A stretch of 64,000 bases of DNA from Ramlibacter sp. WS9 (GCF_003797765.1 NZ_RKMB01000009.1:62001-126000); one strand, 5' to 3'. Counted from the stretch's first letter, positions 28,818 to 37,651 are shown. Notes: generated from the sequence alone by a model not told the origin. A program made the numbers and translations.

Positions 28818-29789
28818 TTACTCCGGCTTGAAGCCGATTTCCTGCAGCATCTTGGCATCGCGCTGGTACTGGGCCCTGGCGTAGTTGTGATACTCCTCGC
28901 CGCTGATGACGTTTGACTGCATGTCGAACAGCTCGAGCTGGCGCAGGTAGGCCGGATCGGTGGCCGCCTTGCGGAACGCAGCGGTGAGGCGCGCTGCAAC
29001 CTTCGGGTCGAGGTTCTTCGGCGCGACCAAACCCACGGGCGAATCGATCACCAGGTCGTAGCCCAGTTCCTTGACGGTGGGCGCGCCGTAGTTCTTCAAG
29101 CGTTCATTCGTGAAAGTGGCGAGCAGCCGCACCTTGCCGCCTTGCACCTGCGCGCCGAAACCCGGGTCGCCATACACGTCGAGATGGCGGCCGATCACCG
29201 CGGTGAAGGCTTCGCTGCCGCCCTTGAACGGCACCATGTTGAAAGTGGTGCCCGCCAGTTTGCCGAGCCGCTCGCCGTAGATGCGGTTGATGCTGATCGC
29301 GCCCACATTGCCCCAGCTGATGGCGCCCGGGCGCTTCTTCGCGTCGGCCAGCAGGTCGGGCAGCGTCTTCCACGGCGCGTCGGTGGCGACGACGATGCCG
29401 GTGGTGAGGCCGGCCAGGCCGATGAGGTAGGTGAAGTCCTTCAGCGGATCCCAGCTCACCTTCGTCACCAGTGGCGCGCGGATCACGGAGTTGTGCATCA
29501 CGGAGATCGTGTAGCCGTCGGCCTCATTCATCGTCGCGAGGCTGGCGGTGCCGGTCACGCCGCCGGCGCCGGGCTTGTGCATCAGCACGACCGGCTGGCC
29601 CAGGTCTTTGGCGGCCGCTTCGGCCAGCGAGCGGAAGATCGGGTCGAACGAGCCGCCGGGCGGGAACGGAAGCACCAGCTGGATCGGCTTGCTAGGGAAC
29701 GGGTCGGCGGCAAACGCCGGCGTAGCGCAGGCGCCGAACGCCATGAGCGCGGCCAGCGCCGCGCGGCGCGAAAGAGAGGTGAGCATCAT
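28818..29789 (-). CDS. Bug-type (tripartite tricarboxylate transporter) substrate-binding protein
   Basis: A periplasmic solute receptor of 323 residues. The signal peptide (SRRAALAALMAFGACATPAFA) is followed by mature DPFPSKPIQLVLPFPPGGSFD, the conserved Bug N-terminus that contacts a ligand carboxylate, and by KPGAGGVTGT. The start ATGATG (29789) follows CAGGAGACAAC and overlaps the upstream thioesterase stop. No tctA/tctB membrane subunits are in the window, so it either uses distant ones or has a sensing role. It is embedded in the AraC-linked acyl-CoA operon, which suggests a carboxylic acid ligand. Confidence 0.88.
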   Translation of the reverse strand: MMLTSLSRRAALAALMAFGACATPAFAADPFPSKPIQLVLPFPPGGSFDPIFRSLAEAAAKDLGQPVVLMHKPGAGGVTGTASLATMNEADGYTISVMHNSVIRAPLVTKVSWDPLKDFTYLIGLAGLTTGIVVATDAPWKTLPDLLADAKKRPGAISWGNVGAISINRIYGERLGKLAGTTFNMVPFKGGSEAFTAVIGRHLDVYGDPGFGAQVQGGKVRLLATFTNERLKNYGAPTVKELGYDLVIDSPVGLVAPKNLDPKVAARLTAAFRKAATDPAYLRQLELFDMQSNVISGEEYHNYARAQYQRDAKMLQEIGFKPE

Positions 29790-30214
29790 GTTGTCTCCTG
29801 GGGGATGGGGAGGGGCAGGTAGCGGAAAGAGCCTTGTGCCTGCGCGATGACGTGGCCGCGTCCGTCGGTGACCGCGGCGCGGCACCAGGCCACGCTGTCG
29901 TCGTGGGAAAGCACTTCGCCGTCGGCGGTCAGCCGGCCGCGGCCAGGCTCGATGAAACTGGTGTTGAGGTTCAGCGTGACGGCGGTGCGCGTGAACTCGA
30001 GCTTGGAGACGGCGGCGCTGGCCATCACCACGTCGAGCATCGTGATGACCACTCCGCCATGGATGGCACCGATCACGTTGCCGATCTCCGCTCGCTCGTC
30101 GATGACCAGCCGCGCGCGCCCGCCTTCGGAGAATTCGCGCCGCATGTCCAGCAGCTGCATGAAGGGCACCTGGCCGAACACCGTGCGAGGATCGGCAGCG
30201 GCGACCGGCTTCAT
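29786..30214 (-). CDS. PaaI/hotdog-fold acyl-CoA thioesterase (copy 2)
   Basis: A 142-residue hotdog domain with GNVIGAIHGGVVITMLDVVMA and a C-terminal AQAQGSFRYLPLP that parallels copy 1. ATG 30214 overlaps the CoA ligase stop, and its own stop overlaps the start of the Bug protein gene, so translation is coupled on both sides. Adjacent CoA ligase and thioesterase suggest balancing of one acyl-CoA pool. The substrate is unknown. Confidence 0.85.
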   Translation of the reverse strand: MKPVAAADPRTVFGQVPFMQLLDMRREFSEGGRARLVIDERAEIGNVIGAIHGGVVITMLDVVMASAAVSKLEFTRTAVTLNLNTSFIEPGRGRLTADGEVLSHDDSVAWCRAAVTDGRGHVIAQAQGSFRYLPLPIPQETT

Positions 30215-31725
30215 GCCGTGACCCGTTCGCGCAGCACGTTCTTGAGCACCTTGCCGGCGGCCGACATCGGCAGTTCTTCCGCGAAGGTGATGCCGCGCGG
30301 GCACTTGTAGCCGGCGAGGCGCTGGCGGCACCAGGCGCGCAATTCGTCGGTCATGCGCTCGTTGCCGCAGGTCACGCCCGGGCGCAGCACGACGACGGCG
30401 TGCACGGCCTCGCCCCACAGCGGGTCGGGGATGCCGATCACCGAGGCTTGGGCGACCGAGGCGTGGCTGCGCAGCGCTGCTTCCACTTCGGCGCAATAGA
30501 CGTTTTCGCCGCCGCTGATGATCATGTCCTTCAGCCGGTCGACGATGAACAGGTAGCCGTCCGCGTCCATGCGGCCGGCGTCGCCGGTGTGCAGCCAGCC
30601 GCCTTCGAGCGCCTTGGCGCTGGTCTCGGCTTGGCGCCAGTAGCCTTCCATCACCATCGGCCCGCGGGCCAGGATTTCACCGACTTCACCGCGCTGCAGT
30701 TCGCGCCCGGCCGGGTCCGCGACGATGATCTCGGCGCCCAGGCCGGCGCGGCCGACCGAGTTGAGGCGGCCGAGGGCGCGTGCTTCGGGACGGTGGTTCG
30801 CAGGCAGGTTGATGCACACGGCACCCGCGGTTTCGGTGAGGCCGTAAGCCTGGAAGAACTCGGACTCGGGCCAGGCGGCCAGTGCACGGTCCAGCAGGTC
30901 GGGCGGCATGGGCGCGGCGCCGAAAGCGATGCGCTTCAGGCTCTGCACGCGCGCGGGCGTGAAGCCCGGGTCGTCCAGCAGCGATTGCAGCATGCTGGGC
31001 ACGACGACGATGTCGCCGATGCCATGCCGTTCGATTGCGCCGAGCACCGCCGGTGTGCGGAACTGGGCCATCGTCACACAGCCGCCGCCTACCAGCGTCT
31101 GCCCCACGAGGCGGCCGAGGCCGGCGACGTGGAACAGCGGCGCGACGAGCAGCGACACCGCATCGGGCGAATTGTTCAGCTCGGCGCCACGCGTCATCGA
31201 CGCCGACCAGAAGTTGGCGTGGCTCAGCATCACGCCCTTGGAGCGGCCGGTGGTCCCGCCGGTGTAGAGAATCGCCGCCAGCGCGTTGCCGCCGGTGCGC
31301 GTGTCCGCCATCGGCGACTGGGCTTCGGCCAGTTGCGCAAGCTCGTCGAATGTGAGTCGCGACGTGGTCGCGTCCGGCACGGACTGCGCCAGCGAAGCAT
31401 CGACCAGCAACAGCGACGCCTCGCTGTCGTCCAGCGCATGGATGAGCTCCGGCGCGCTCCAGCGGGTGTTGAGCGGGCAGGCCACCGCGCCCAGCCACCA
31501 GCAGGCGTAGATGGCCTGCACCAGCTGATCGCTGTTGGGCGCGAGGATGGCGACGCGGTCGCGGCACTTCACGCCGCGGCGCGCCAGCACGGCGGCCAGC
31601 TTGGCGACACGGTCCATCATCTCGGCGAAGCTCAGCCGGCGCTCGCCCGAATCGTCGAGGTGGACGAGGGCCGTCTTGTCGGGGTGGCGCTGCAACGAGC
31701 GGTGCAGTCCTTGGGTCAGATACAT
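30211..31725 (-). CDS. AMP-forming acyl-CoA synthetase
   Basis: Activates a carboxylic acid to acyl-CoA with ATP. It is 504 residues. The phosphate-binding loop is YTGGTTGRSKG, the adenylate motif YGLTETAG, the hinge GDAGRMDADGYLFIVDRLKDMI, and the C-terminal catalytic Lys lies in SAAGKVLK. ATG 31725 is preferred to an upstream ATG at 31761 because the family N-terminus starts there. It is the first gene of a five- or six-gene minus-strand operon (ligase, thioesterase, Bug protein, SDR, thioesterase, EthD-like). The 362-base gap upstream (31726-32087) holds two palindromic elements. Confidence 0.92.
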   Translation of the reverse strand: MYLTQGLHRSLQRHPDKTALVHLDDSGERRLSFAEMMDRVAKLAAVLARRGVKCRDRVAILAPNSDQLVQAIYACWWLGAVACPLNTRWSAPELIHALDDSEASLLLVDASLAQSVPDATTSRLTFDELAQLAEAQSPMADTRTGGNALAAILYTGGTTGRSKGVMLSHANFWSASMTRGAELNNSPDAVSLLVAPLFHVAGLGRLVGQTLVGGGCVTMAQFRTPAVLGAIERHGIGDIVVVPSMLQSLLDDPGFTPARVQSLKRIAFGAAPMPPDLLDRALAAWPESEFFQAYGLTETAGAVCINLPANHRPEARALGRLNSVGRAGLGAEIIVADPAGRELQRGEVGEILARGPMVMEGYWRQAETSAKALEGGWLHTGDAGRMDADGYLFIVDRLKDMIISGGENVYCAEVEAALRSHASVAQASVIGIPDPLWGEAVHAVVVLRPGVTCGNERMTDELRAWCRQRLAGYKCPRGITFAEELPMSAAGKVLKNVLRERVTA

Positions 31726-31812
31726 GGCCCGCAGTGTGCGGCGCCAGGTCCCATGCACCAATGGCCGGAAATGCCAAAGCGATTGGCGGATTTGTCGCTG
31801 CCATGTGCGCAG

Positions 31813-31909
31813 CCATGGACGCCGGGTGGCCGATGCAGCGAATGTCCCCCGTCGGCCTCCGGCCTCCCGCCTCCTTTATTTCGCCGCATCGGCCACCCGG
31901 CATCCATGG
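31813..31909 (-). repeat. Large palindromic element B2 with Shine-Dalgarno-like loop
   Basis: The arms 31813-31836 and 31886-31909 (24 bases) are complementary except at one place, which is a G-U pair on the minus strand. The 49-base loop read on the minus strand starts GGCGAAATAAAGGAGG and contains CGGGGGACATTCGC. The arm shares GGGTGGCCGATGC with B1. Together with A2 it fills the 362-base gap between the AraC gene and the CoA ligase; I see no gene there. Confidence 0.85.
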
Positions 31910-31954
31910 GGGACCGAGTTGGCGCGCGACGGTCGAATACCGACAACGTCTCCC

Positions 31955-32058
31955 GGATCGGGGTGGTGGGGCGCTCTGCGCAGCGAAATAAAGGAGGAGG
32001 GAGCGGCTTGCCGCGACGGGGGACATTCGCAGCGCAGAGTGCCCCGCCGCCCCGATCC
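31955..32058 (+). repeat. Large palindromic element A2 with Shine-Dalgarno-like loop
   Basis: The arms 31955-31981 and 32032-32058 (27 bases) differ from full complementarity at three places, all G-U pairs on the plus strand. The 50-base loop is AGCGAAATAAAGGAGGAGG, a small GCGGC-TT-GCCGC hairpin, then CGGGGGACATTCGC. The arm is of the same type as A1 (GGATC...GGGGC...CTCTGC). It ends 30 bases before the 3' end of the AraC gene. Confidence 0.87.
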
Positions 32059-32087
32059 CGCCGCCATGTCGGTACGTGGACGGCGCG

Positions 32088-33110
32088 TCAGGCCCGGGAT
32101 GACATCTCTTCGATCGAACTGCGGTATTCCCCTGGTGCGACGCCGGTCCAGTTCTTGAACGCGCGGTGGAACGTGCTGGCTTCGGAAAATCCCACGCGAT
32201 TGGCGATCTCGATGAGGGGCAGGCGCGTCTGAGCGAGATACTCGATCGCGGTGTCGCGGCGCAGCTCGTCCTTGATCTGCTGGAAACCACGGCCTTCTTC
32301 GCGAAGGCGCCTGCGCAGCGTCTGCGGCGTGACGGCGAGTGAGTCGCCCACTTCTTCCAGCGACGGCAGCTCACTGCCCAGGCGGCGACGCAGCAAGCGC
32401 CGGATGCGGTCGGTGAGGCTGCTGGTGTCGCGGTATTTCACGATCAGGTTGGCGGGCGCGCCGGACAGGAACTCGCGCAGGCTTTGCGCGGTCTGCACGA
32501 TCGGCAGGTCCAGCCAGTGGGCCTCGAACCACATGCCCACGTGCGGCTGGTTCTGGCGGATGGGTGCCTGGTACACGCGCGAGGTTTCGCTGGACTGCAT
32601 GCCTGCCGTGTAGTCGATGCCTTGCAGGGGGATGCGCCGTGCGACCAGCCACGAGGCCGAACCGAAGGTGAACAGCATGAAGGCCTTGATCGCATAGTCC
32701 AGGCGCGCGTCACCGGGCCTCCGCAGTACGAACTGGATCAGCGCCTTGTCGCCGTGCACGGACAGCCGCGCGACGAAGTCGTCGATCATCAAGTCGTAGA
32801 AGGCGAAGCCGCTGCGCAGCGCCTCGCCCAGCGTCGTGCAGCGCACGAGCTGCTGCATGCAAAGGCCGAAACTGCCGGGGCGCAACGGCCGGCCGCCCAG
32901 GCCCCACAGTTCGTCTCGCAGCGTGCGGCGCAATGCGCGGATCAGCAGGGCATATTGCTGCTGCGATACGCGCGCCAGCGGCGACTCCAGCAGCACGGGC
33001 GCGATGCCCGCGCGCGCCAGCAGCGGCGCGATGTCGAACCCGCGCGCGCGGGCACCCAGCAGGATGCTGTGCACCTGCTGGATGGCGACGGTGTGGTGAG
33101 GTGCGGGCAT
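32088..33110 (-). CDS. AraC-family transcriptional regulator
   Basis: About 340 residues. The N-terminal ligand domain of the Arabinose_bd type (contains GLGGRPLRPGSFGLCMQQL) is followed by a C-terminal AraC helix-turn-helix (about 245-335; LAVTPQTLRRRLREEG and IANRVGFSEASTFHRAFKNWTG). Start uncertain: in-frame ATGs at 33173, 33137 and 33110 lack clear ribosome sites. I chose 33110 because it gives a short lead to the conserved N-terminal helix and does not overlap the upstream CoA-transferase gene. It probably controls the CoA ligase operon downstream or the CoA-transferase operon upstream. Confidence 0.82.
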   Translation of the reverse strand: MPAPHHTVAIQQVHSILLGARARGFDIAPLLARAGIAPVLLESPLARVSQQQYALLIRALRRTLRDELWGLGGRPLRPGSFGLCMQQLVRCTTLGEALRSGFAFYDLMIDDFVARLSVHGDKALIQFVLRRPGDARLDYAIKAFMLFTFGSASWLVARRIPLQGIDYTAGMQSSETSRVYQAPIRQNQPHVGMWFEAHWLDLPIVQTAQSLREFLSGAPANLIVKYRDTSSLTDRIRRLLRRRLGSELPSLEEVGDSLAVTPQTLRRRLREEGRGFQQIKDELRRDTAIEYLAQTRLPLIEIANRVGFSEASTFHRAFKNWTGVAPGEYRSSIEEMSSRA

Positions 33111-33159
33111 CCGTGTTCGGGCGAGGAGCCGGACCATTGTAGGAGCGCTTGCTGTCCCG

Positions 33160-34263
33160 TCAGGCGACGGCACCGGCCGCGCGCAAGGCCGCGATCTCGT
33201 CCGCGTGGAAGCCGGCTGCTTGCAGGACCTCTTGCGTGTGTTCGCCGGGTTGCGGCGCGCCGCCGGCGGAATCGACGCGAAAGCCGCGCGCCTGGAAGTG
33301 CGGATGCGCGAGCGTCTCGTCCAGCCGGAGCACGGGCGTCACGCAAGCCTCGCCATCGGCGAACAGCGCGGCCCAGTGCGACAGCGGCCGCGCCGCGAAC
33401 GTCGCGCGCAGTTCTTCGCGCACGCGCTCCTCGGTCGCGGAGTCGCCGGTGCGGTGCAGCGGCGCGAGGTCGGCGCGCTCCAGCCGCTTGCACAACGCGT
33501 CCCAGAACTTGTGCTCGAGCGCGCCGACGGCCATGTGGCGGCCGTCCGCCGTGCGGTAGAAGCCGTAGCAGGCGAGGGCGCCGGTGAGGCTTCCTTCGCC
33601 GAGGGGCTGCACGCGCCCATGCTGATGCAGCGCCGCCAGCGGCAGCACGGCCTGCGAGAGCACGCCATCGGCAATTGCGACATCGACATGCCGGCCCTTG
33701 CCGGTGCGCGCCGCGCCCAGCAGCGCTGCGAGGATGTCCTTCACCGCCACCATGGTGCCGCCCAGCAGGTCCGCCAAAGGCAGGTTCGACAGCGCGGGGC
33801 CGTGCGCGTTGCCGACCTGGTCCGCCACGCCGGTGAGCGAGGTGTAATTGATGTCGTGCCCCGGCGCCTGTGCCAGTGGGCCGGTCTGGCCGAAGCCGCT
33901 GATGCTGCAATAGACGAGGCGCGGATTGACGGCCGCCACGGCGTCATAGCCCGCGCCCAGGCGCTGCATCACGCCGGGTCGGAACCCTTCCACCAGCACG
34001 TCCGCGCCGCGGCAGAGGCGCAGCAGCGTGGCGAGGCCTTCTTGCTGCTTCAGGTCGATGCGAATCGCGCGTTTGCCGCGATTGACGAGGGCCCGCACTG
34101 CCGGGTTGGCATAGTCGCCGGCGCCCGTGTCTTCGACCTTGATCACCTCGGCGCCGAGATCGGCGAGGTGTTGCGTCGCGAGAGGCCCGGGCAAGAGGCG
34201 GGTGAGGTCGAGGATGCGCATGCCCGCGAGCGGGGCGTCTTGAGAATGGGTTGGCGAGGTCAT
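33160..34263 (-). CDS. CaiB/BaiF family III CoA-transferase (second copy in cluster)
   Basis: Moves CoA between carboxylic acids through an Asp-linked intermediate. It is 367 residues with N-terminal LDLTRLLPGPLATQHLADLGAEVIK-type features, a GFRPGVMQRLGAGY loop, and a catalytic Asp region near ADLLGG (about 170). The sequence is closer to the alpha-methylacyl-CoA racemase/formyl-CoA transferase side than the other copy at 36478-37632. It follows the CitE-like lyase gene after 14 bases, so it belongs to the same operon. The donor and acceptor are unknown. ATG 34263 gives the family N-terminus; a long open extension upstream overlaps the lyase gene. Confidence 0.87.
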   Translation of the reverse strand: MTSPTHSQDAPLAGMRILDLTRLLPGPLATQHLADLGAEVIKVEDTGAGDYANPAVRALVNRGKRAIRIDLKQQEGLATLLRLCRGADVLVEGFRPGVMQRLGAGYDAVAAVNPRLVYCSISGFGQTGPLAQAPGHDINYTSLTGVADQVGNAHGPALSNLPLADLLGGTMVAVKDILAALLGAARTGKGRHVDVAIADGVLSQAVLPLAALHQHGRVQPLGEGSLTGALACYGFYRTADGRHMAVGALEHKFWDALCKRLERADLAPLHRTGDSATEERVREELRATFAARPLSHWAALFADGEACVTPVLRLDETLAHPHFQARGFRVDSAGGAPQPGEHTQEVLQAAGFHADEIAALRAAGAVA

Positions 34264-34277
34264 CGGGTGAGGTGGGA

Positions 34278-35120
34278 TCAGGCGGGTTGCAGCAGGCTTC
34301 GCGCGCGCTGCAGCACGGGGGCATCGACCATTTCGCCGTCGAGGCGAAACGCGCCGGCGCCGTTCAGTTGGCTGGCCGCGAGCACGCGCTGCGCCCATTC
34401 GCGCTGGGCGGGCGTGGGGCCAAGCGCTTCGTTCACGGCGCCCACTTGCTTGGGGTGGATGCACAGCTTGGCGCCGAAGCCGAAGCGGCGGCTGCGGTCG
34501 ATGTCGGCGGCAAGCCGCGCTTCGTCGTCCAGCGAGGCGGTGACGCCATCGATGGGGGCCGGCAGGTTGGCGCGACGCGAGGCCAGCACCAGGGCCAGGC
34601 GCACCGAGTCCAGCTCGCGCTCGTCGGCGCTGCAATGCATCCCCAGGTCGCCCTGAAAGTCCAGGTGGCCGAATGCAATGCGCAACACGCCGCGCGCGCG
34701 GGCGATGATGTCCACGGCATGCAGGCCTTGTGAGGACTCGATCAACGGCAACACGGGTGCGACGGCGCTGCGCGCCACGCGCTCGATGGCCGTGGCGGTT
34801 TCGGCCTTGGAGAGCATCACCGCGCCCGGCGGGTTCGGCGCAAGCTGGCGCAGCAGGGCGAGGTCGTCTTCATGATGCGCGCTGCCCGCGGCGTTGATGC
34901 GCAGCGCGGTGCGCGCACGCTGCTCGGCGGGCAGGGCAGTCCATTCGCGCGCCAGCGCGCGGCGCGCGTCGGCCTTGTGCTCCGGCGCGACAGCGTCTTC
35001 CAGGTCGATGATCACGGCGTGGGCCCCACTGGCCAGCGCCTTGGGCAGGCGGTCCAGCCGGTCGGCGGGCACGAACAGGAAGGAGCGGGCGCTTGCCAGC
35101 ACGGAGGCGGCGGGCTTCAT
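34278..35120 (-). CDS. HpcH/HpaI-CitE-type CoA-ester lyase (citramalyl-CoA lyase candidate)
   Basis: A 280-residue TIM-barrel lyase of the CitE group. SFLFVPADRLDRLPKAL, VIIDLEDAV (metal-site Glu-Asp), MLSKAETA, PLIESSQGL, AFGHLDFQGDLG and LCIHPKQVGAVN are all in the expected order. Members cleave citryl-, malyl- or citramalyl-CoA to acetyl-CoA plus an oxoacid. Next to a CoA-transferase and a MaoC hydratase, citramalyl-CoA cleavage to acetyl-CoA and pyruvate (as Ccl in itaconate degradation) is the best guess. ATG 35120 overlaps the MmgE/PrpD stop. Confidence 0.87.
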   Translation of the reverse strand: MKPAASVLASARSFLFVPADRLDRLPKALASGAHAVIIDLEDAVAPEHKADARRALAREWTALPAEQRARTALRINAAGSAHHEDDLALLRQLAPNPPGAVMLSKAETATAIERVARSAVAPVLPLIESSQGLHAVDIIARARGVLRIAFGHLDFQGDLGMHCSADERELDSVRLALVLASRRANLPAPIDGVTASLDDEARLAADIDRSRRFGFGAKLCIHPKQVGAVNEALGPTPAQREWAQRVLAASQLNGAGAFRLDGEMVDAPVLQRARSLLQPA

Positions 35121-36481
35121 GTGTTCAACAAGGCGCCGACGCGCGGCCACTGCGCGACCTGCCACAGCCGCTCGACCGCGGCGCGCATCTCTGCTTCGGA
35201 CGCGCCTCCGCTGAACGCCGCGAGCTGCAGCGCCTTGGCGGTGATCTCTTCGCGGCTGAGCGTGTTGCCCGGGTCGCCCTTGGGCTCGTCCACGCGGCCA
35301 TGCAACGTGCGCCCGTCCGTGGTGTGCACGGTGACCTTGCCGATCCAGCGGCGCGGGTAGGCGCCATCGACCTCTGCGTCCAGCGCCATCTCGATGCGGT
35401 CGCGCAGTTGCATGATGGCGTCGTCACGGAAGTGCGCTTCGAACTCGGGCAAACCTGCGTGCTGGTAATGCGCGACCAGCGCGAGCACGGTGCCCATCGA
35501 AAACTTGCTCTGGTGCACGGTCTTTGGGTCGACCACGGGACCCAGCACGTCGATGGCGCCCTGGTGCACGTGCGTGACCACACGCGCGATGTCGCTCGGC
35601 GTCAATGCGTGATCACGCATCACTTGCGCCAGCGCGTCGGCGGCCGGATGGGTGTGGCGGCAGGACGCGTGGTACTTGAACGATGTTTCCGCCGTGGCCC
35701 AGCGCGTGCCGAGCCCGTCGGCGAGCTTCGCCGCGTCGGCATCGCTGGACATGCCCGCCGCCATGCCTTGCGGGCCATCGAAGATCCGGTCGGCGCCGGT
35801 GAAGCCGTCTTTCGCCAGGTATGCGGACATCAGTCCCGCGGCGGCGGCATGGGCCGTGTGCAATTGCTTGGAGTCGGCGGCGGTGCGCAGGAACTCCCAG
35901 AGGCCCGCCGATTGCGTTCCGGCGGAACCGAAGGCGTGACGCATCTGCTGCGCATCCAGTCCCAGGAGGTTGCCCACGGCGGCAGCCGCAGCCAAGGTGC
36001 CCGCGGTGCCGGTGGTGTGGAACACCTTGTAGTGCGAGCGGCCCAGGAATTCACCGACGCGAATGCCGACTTCGTAACCGGCGACGCACGCTGCCAGGAA
36101 CTGTTTGCCGCTGGCGCCCAGCGCCTGCGCGACGGCCAGCGCCGGCGGGAACACCACGGTGGCCGGGTGGAAGACGGAGCCGTTGTGCACGTCGTCCTGT
36201 TCGGCCACGTGCGACGCCGCGGCGTTCGCCATCGCAGCAAAGTAAGGGCTGCTGGAAGGACTGCTGCTCTGGCGGTTGGCGATCACTTCGGCATCGCCGT
36301 GCTGCGGGCCCATCGCCTTCGCGAAACGGGAGATGCTTTCGACCGGCCGCGAGCCGTGGCCCGCGACGGCCGATGCGAACCAGTCGACCAATAGGTCTTC
36401 GGTCTTGCGCACCACCGGTTCGGGGATGTGCTCGAAGCGCAGGCCGGCCGCGAAGCCGGCGAGTTCGGCGCCTGGGTTCAT
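35117..36481 (-). CDS. MmgE/PrpD family protein
   Basis: A 454-residue protein of the 2-methylcitrate dehydratase/cis-aconitate decarboxylase fold. AEQDDVHNGSVFHPATVVFP carries the conserved Asp/His region, and SFKYHASCRHTHPAADAL and KVTVHTTDGRTLHGRV follow. Family members dehydrate methylcitrate or decarboxylate or isomerise itaconate-related acids. A gene of this family occurs in itaconate clusters I know, but its role there is not settled. It overlaps the CoA-transferase upstream and the lyase downstream by four bases each. Confidence 0.88.
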   Translation of the reverse strand: MNPGAELAGFAAGLRFEHIPEPVVRKTEDLLVDWFASAVAGHGSRPVESISRFAKAMGPQHGDAEVIANRQSSSPSSSPYFAAMANAAASHVAEQDDVHNGSVFHPATVVFPPALAVAQALGASGKQFLAACVAGYEVGIRVGEFLGRSHYKVFHTTGTAGTLAAAAAVGNLLGLDAQQMRHAFGSAGTQSAGLWEFLRTAADSKQLHTAHAAAAGLMSAYLAKDGFTGADRIFDGPQGMAAGMSSDADAAKLADGLGTRWATAETSFKYHASCRHTHPAADALAQVMRDHALTPSDIARVVTHVHQGAIDVLGPVVDPKTVHQSKFSMGTVLALVAHYQHAGLPEFEAHFRDDAIMQLRDRIEMALDAEVDGAYPRRWIGKVTVHTTDGRTLHGRVDEPKGDPGNTLSREEITAKALQLAAFSGGASEAEMRAAVERLWQVAQWPRVGALLNT

Positions 36482-37632
36482 CGGGTGTTCTCCAGCGTGA
36501 TGCCCAACTCCTGCAGGATGGCCTGCGTGTGCTCGCCCACGGCGGGCACGGCGTCCATGCGGTAGTCGAAGCTGTTGTTGCGGCCGGGCGGCAGCAGGGC
36601 CGGGATGTCGCCCGCCGGCGAGCCCACCGTGCACCAGCGCTCGCGCGCCTTCAGTTGCGGATGCGCCCACAGGCCCGCCATGTCGTTCATGCGCGCATTG
36701 GCGATCTGCGCTTCGTCGAGCCGCTGCTCCACCTGCGCGGTGCCCAGTGTCGCGAACACCTCGAGGATCAGTGCCTGCAGCGCCGCACGGTTCTCATTGC
36801 GCTTCGCATTGGAATCGAAACGCGGATCGCCCGCCAGCGCCGCGTTGCCCAGCACCTTGTCGCAAAAGCCCGCCCATTCGCGCTCGTTCTGGATGCCCAG
36901 GAGCACGGCGCCATCGCGCGTCGCGAACGGGCCGTACGGATAGATGCTGGCATGCGACGCGCCCGTGCGCGGCGGCGGCGGCGCGCCATCGAACGCGTAG
37001 TACAGCGGGTAGTTCATCCACTCGGCCAGCGATTCCAGCATCGACACGTCGATGTGGCTGCCTTTGCCGGTGCGCGCGCGCTGCAGCAGCGCGGCGAGGA
37101 TGCCGCTGTACGCATACATGCCCGCCGAGATGTCGGCCATCGAGTTGCCGGCCTTGGAAGGCGTGTCGGGCGTGCCCGTCACCGACAACATGCCAGCCTC
37201 GGCCTGGATCAAGAGATCGTAGGCCTTCTTGTCGCGGTAGGGGCCGTCTTCGCCATACCCCGAGATGTCGCACACGATCAGCAGCGGATGCGCTTCGTGC
37301 AGTGCTTCGAACGACAGGCCCATGCGCGCAGCAGCGCCGGGGGCGAGGTTCTGCACCAGCACGTCGGCCTTAGAGATCAGTGCTTTGAGCGCGGCCAGCG
37401 CGGCCGGCTCCTTCAGGTCCAGCGCCAGGCTTTCCTTGGAACGGTTGGTCCAGACGAAGTGCGAAGCCTGGCCTCGCACGCGGCCGTCATACGCCCGCGC
37501 GAAGTCGCCCGCACCCGGGCGCTCCACCTTGATCACCCGTGCGCCGAGATCGGCGAGCTGGCGCGTACAGAACGGTGCCGCGATCGCGTGCTCCAGGGAA
37601 ACGACGGTGATCCCGTCCAGGGGTCTGGTCAT
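36478..37632 (-). CDS. CaiB/BaiF family III CoA-transferase (itaconate/mesaconate CoA-transferase candidate)
   Basis: A 384-residue CoA-transferase. VVSLEHAIAAPFCTRQLADLG at the N-terminus, GQASHFVWTNRSKESLALDL, and the catalytic Asp region near SMADISAGMYAYSG (about 165-178) are typical of succinyl-CoA-dependent dicarboxylate CoA-transferases. Its neighbours (MaoC hydratase, acyl-CoA dehydrogenase, MmgE/PrpD, CitE lyase and a divergent LysR) match the gene content of the itaconate operon of Pseudomonas aeruginosa as I recall it. A palindromic repeat occupies the gap to the dehydrogenase upstream. Confidence 0.88.
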   Translation of the reverse strand: MTRPLDGITVVSLEHAIAAPFCTRQLADLGARVIKVERPGAGDFARAYDGRVRGQASHFVWTNRSKESLALDLKEPAALAALKALISKADVLVQNLAPGAAARMGLSFEALHEAHPLLIVCDISGYGEDGPYRDKKAYDLLIQAEAGMLSVTGTPDTPSKAGNSMADISAGMYAYSGILAALLQRARTGKGSHIDVSMLESLAEWMNYPLYYAFDGAPPPPRTGASHASIYPYGPFATRDGAVLLGIQNEREWAGFCDKVLGNAALAGDPRFDSNAKRNENRAALQALILEVFATLGTAQVEQRLDEAQIANARMNDMAGLWAHPQLKARERWCTVGSPAGDIPALLPPGRNNSFDYRMDAVPAVGEHTQAILQELGITLENTR

Positions 37633-37651
37633 GAGGAGCTCCGCGATTGCC

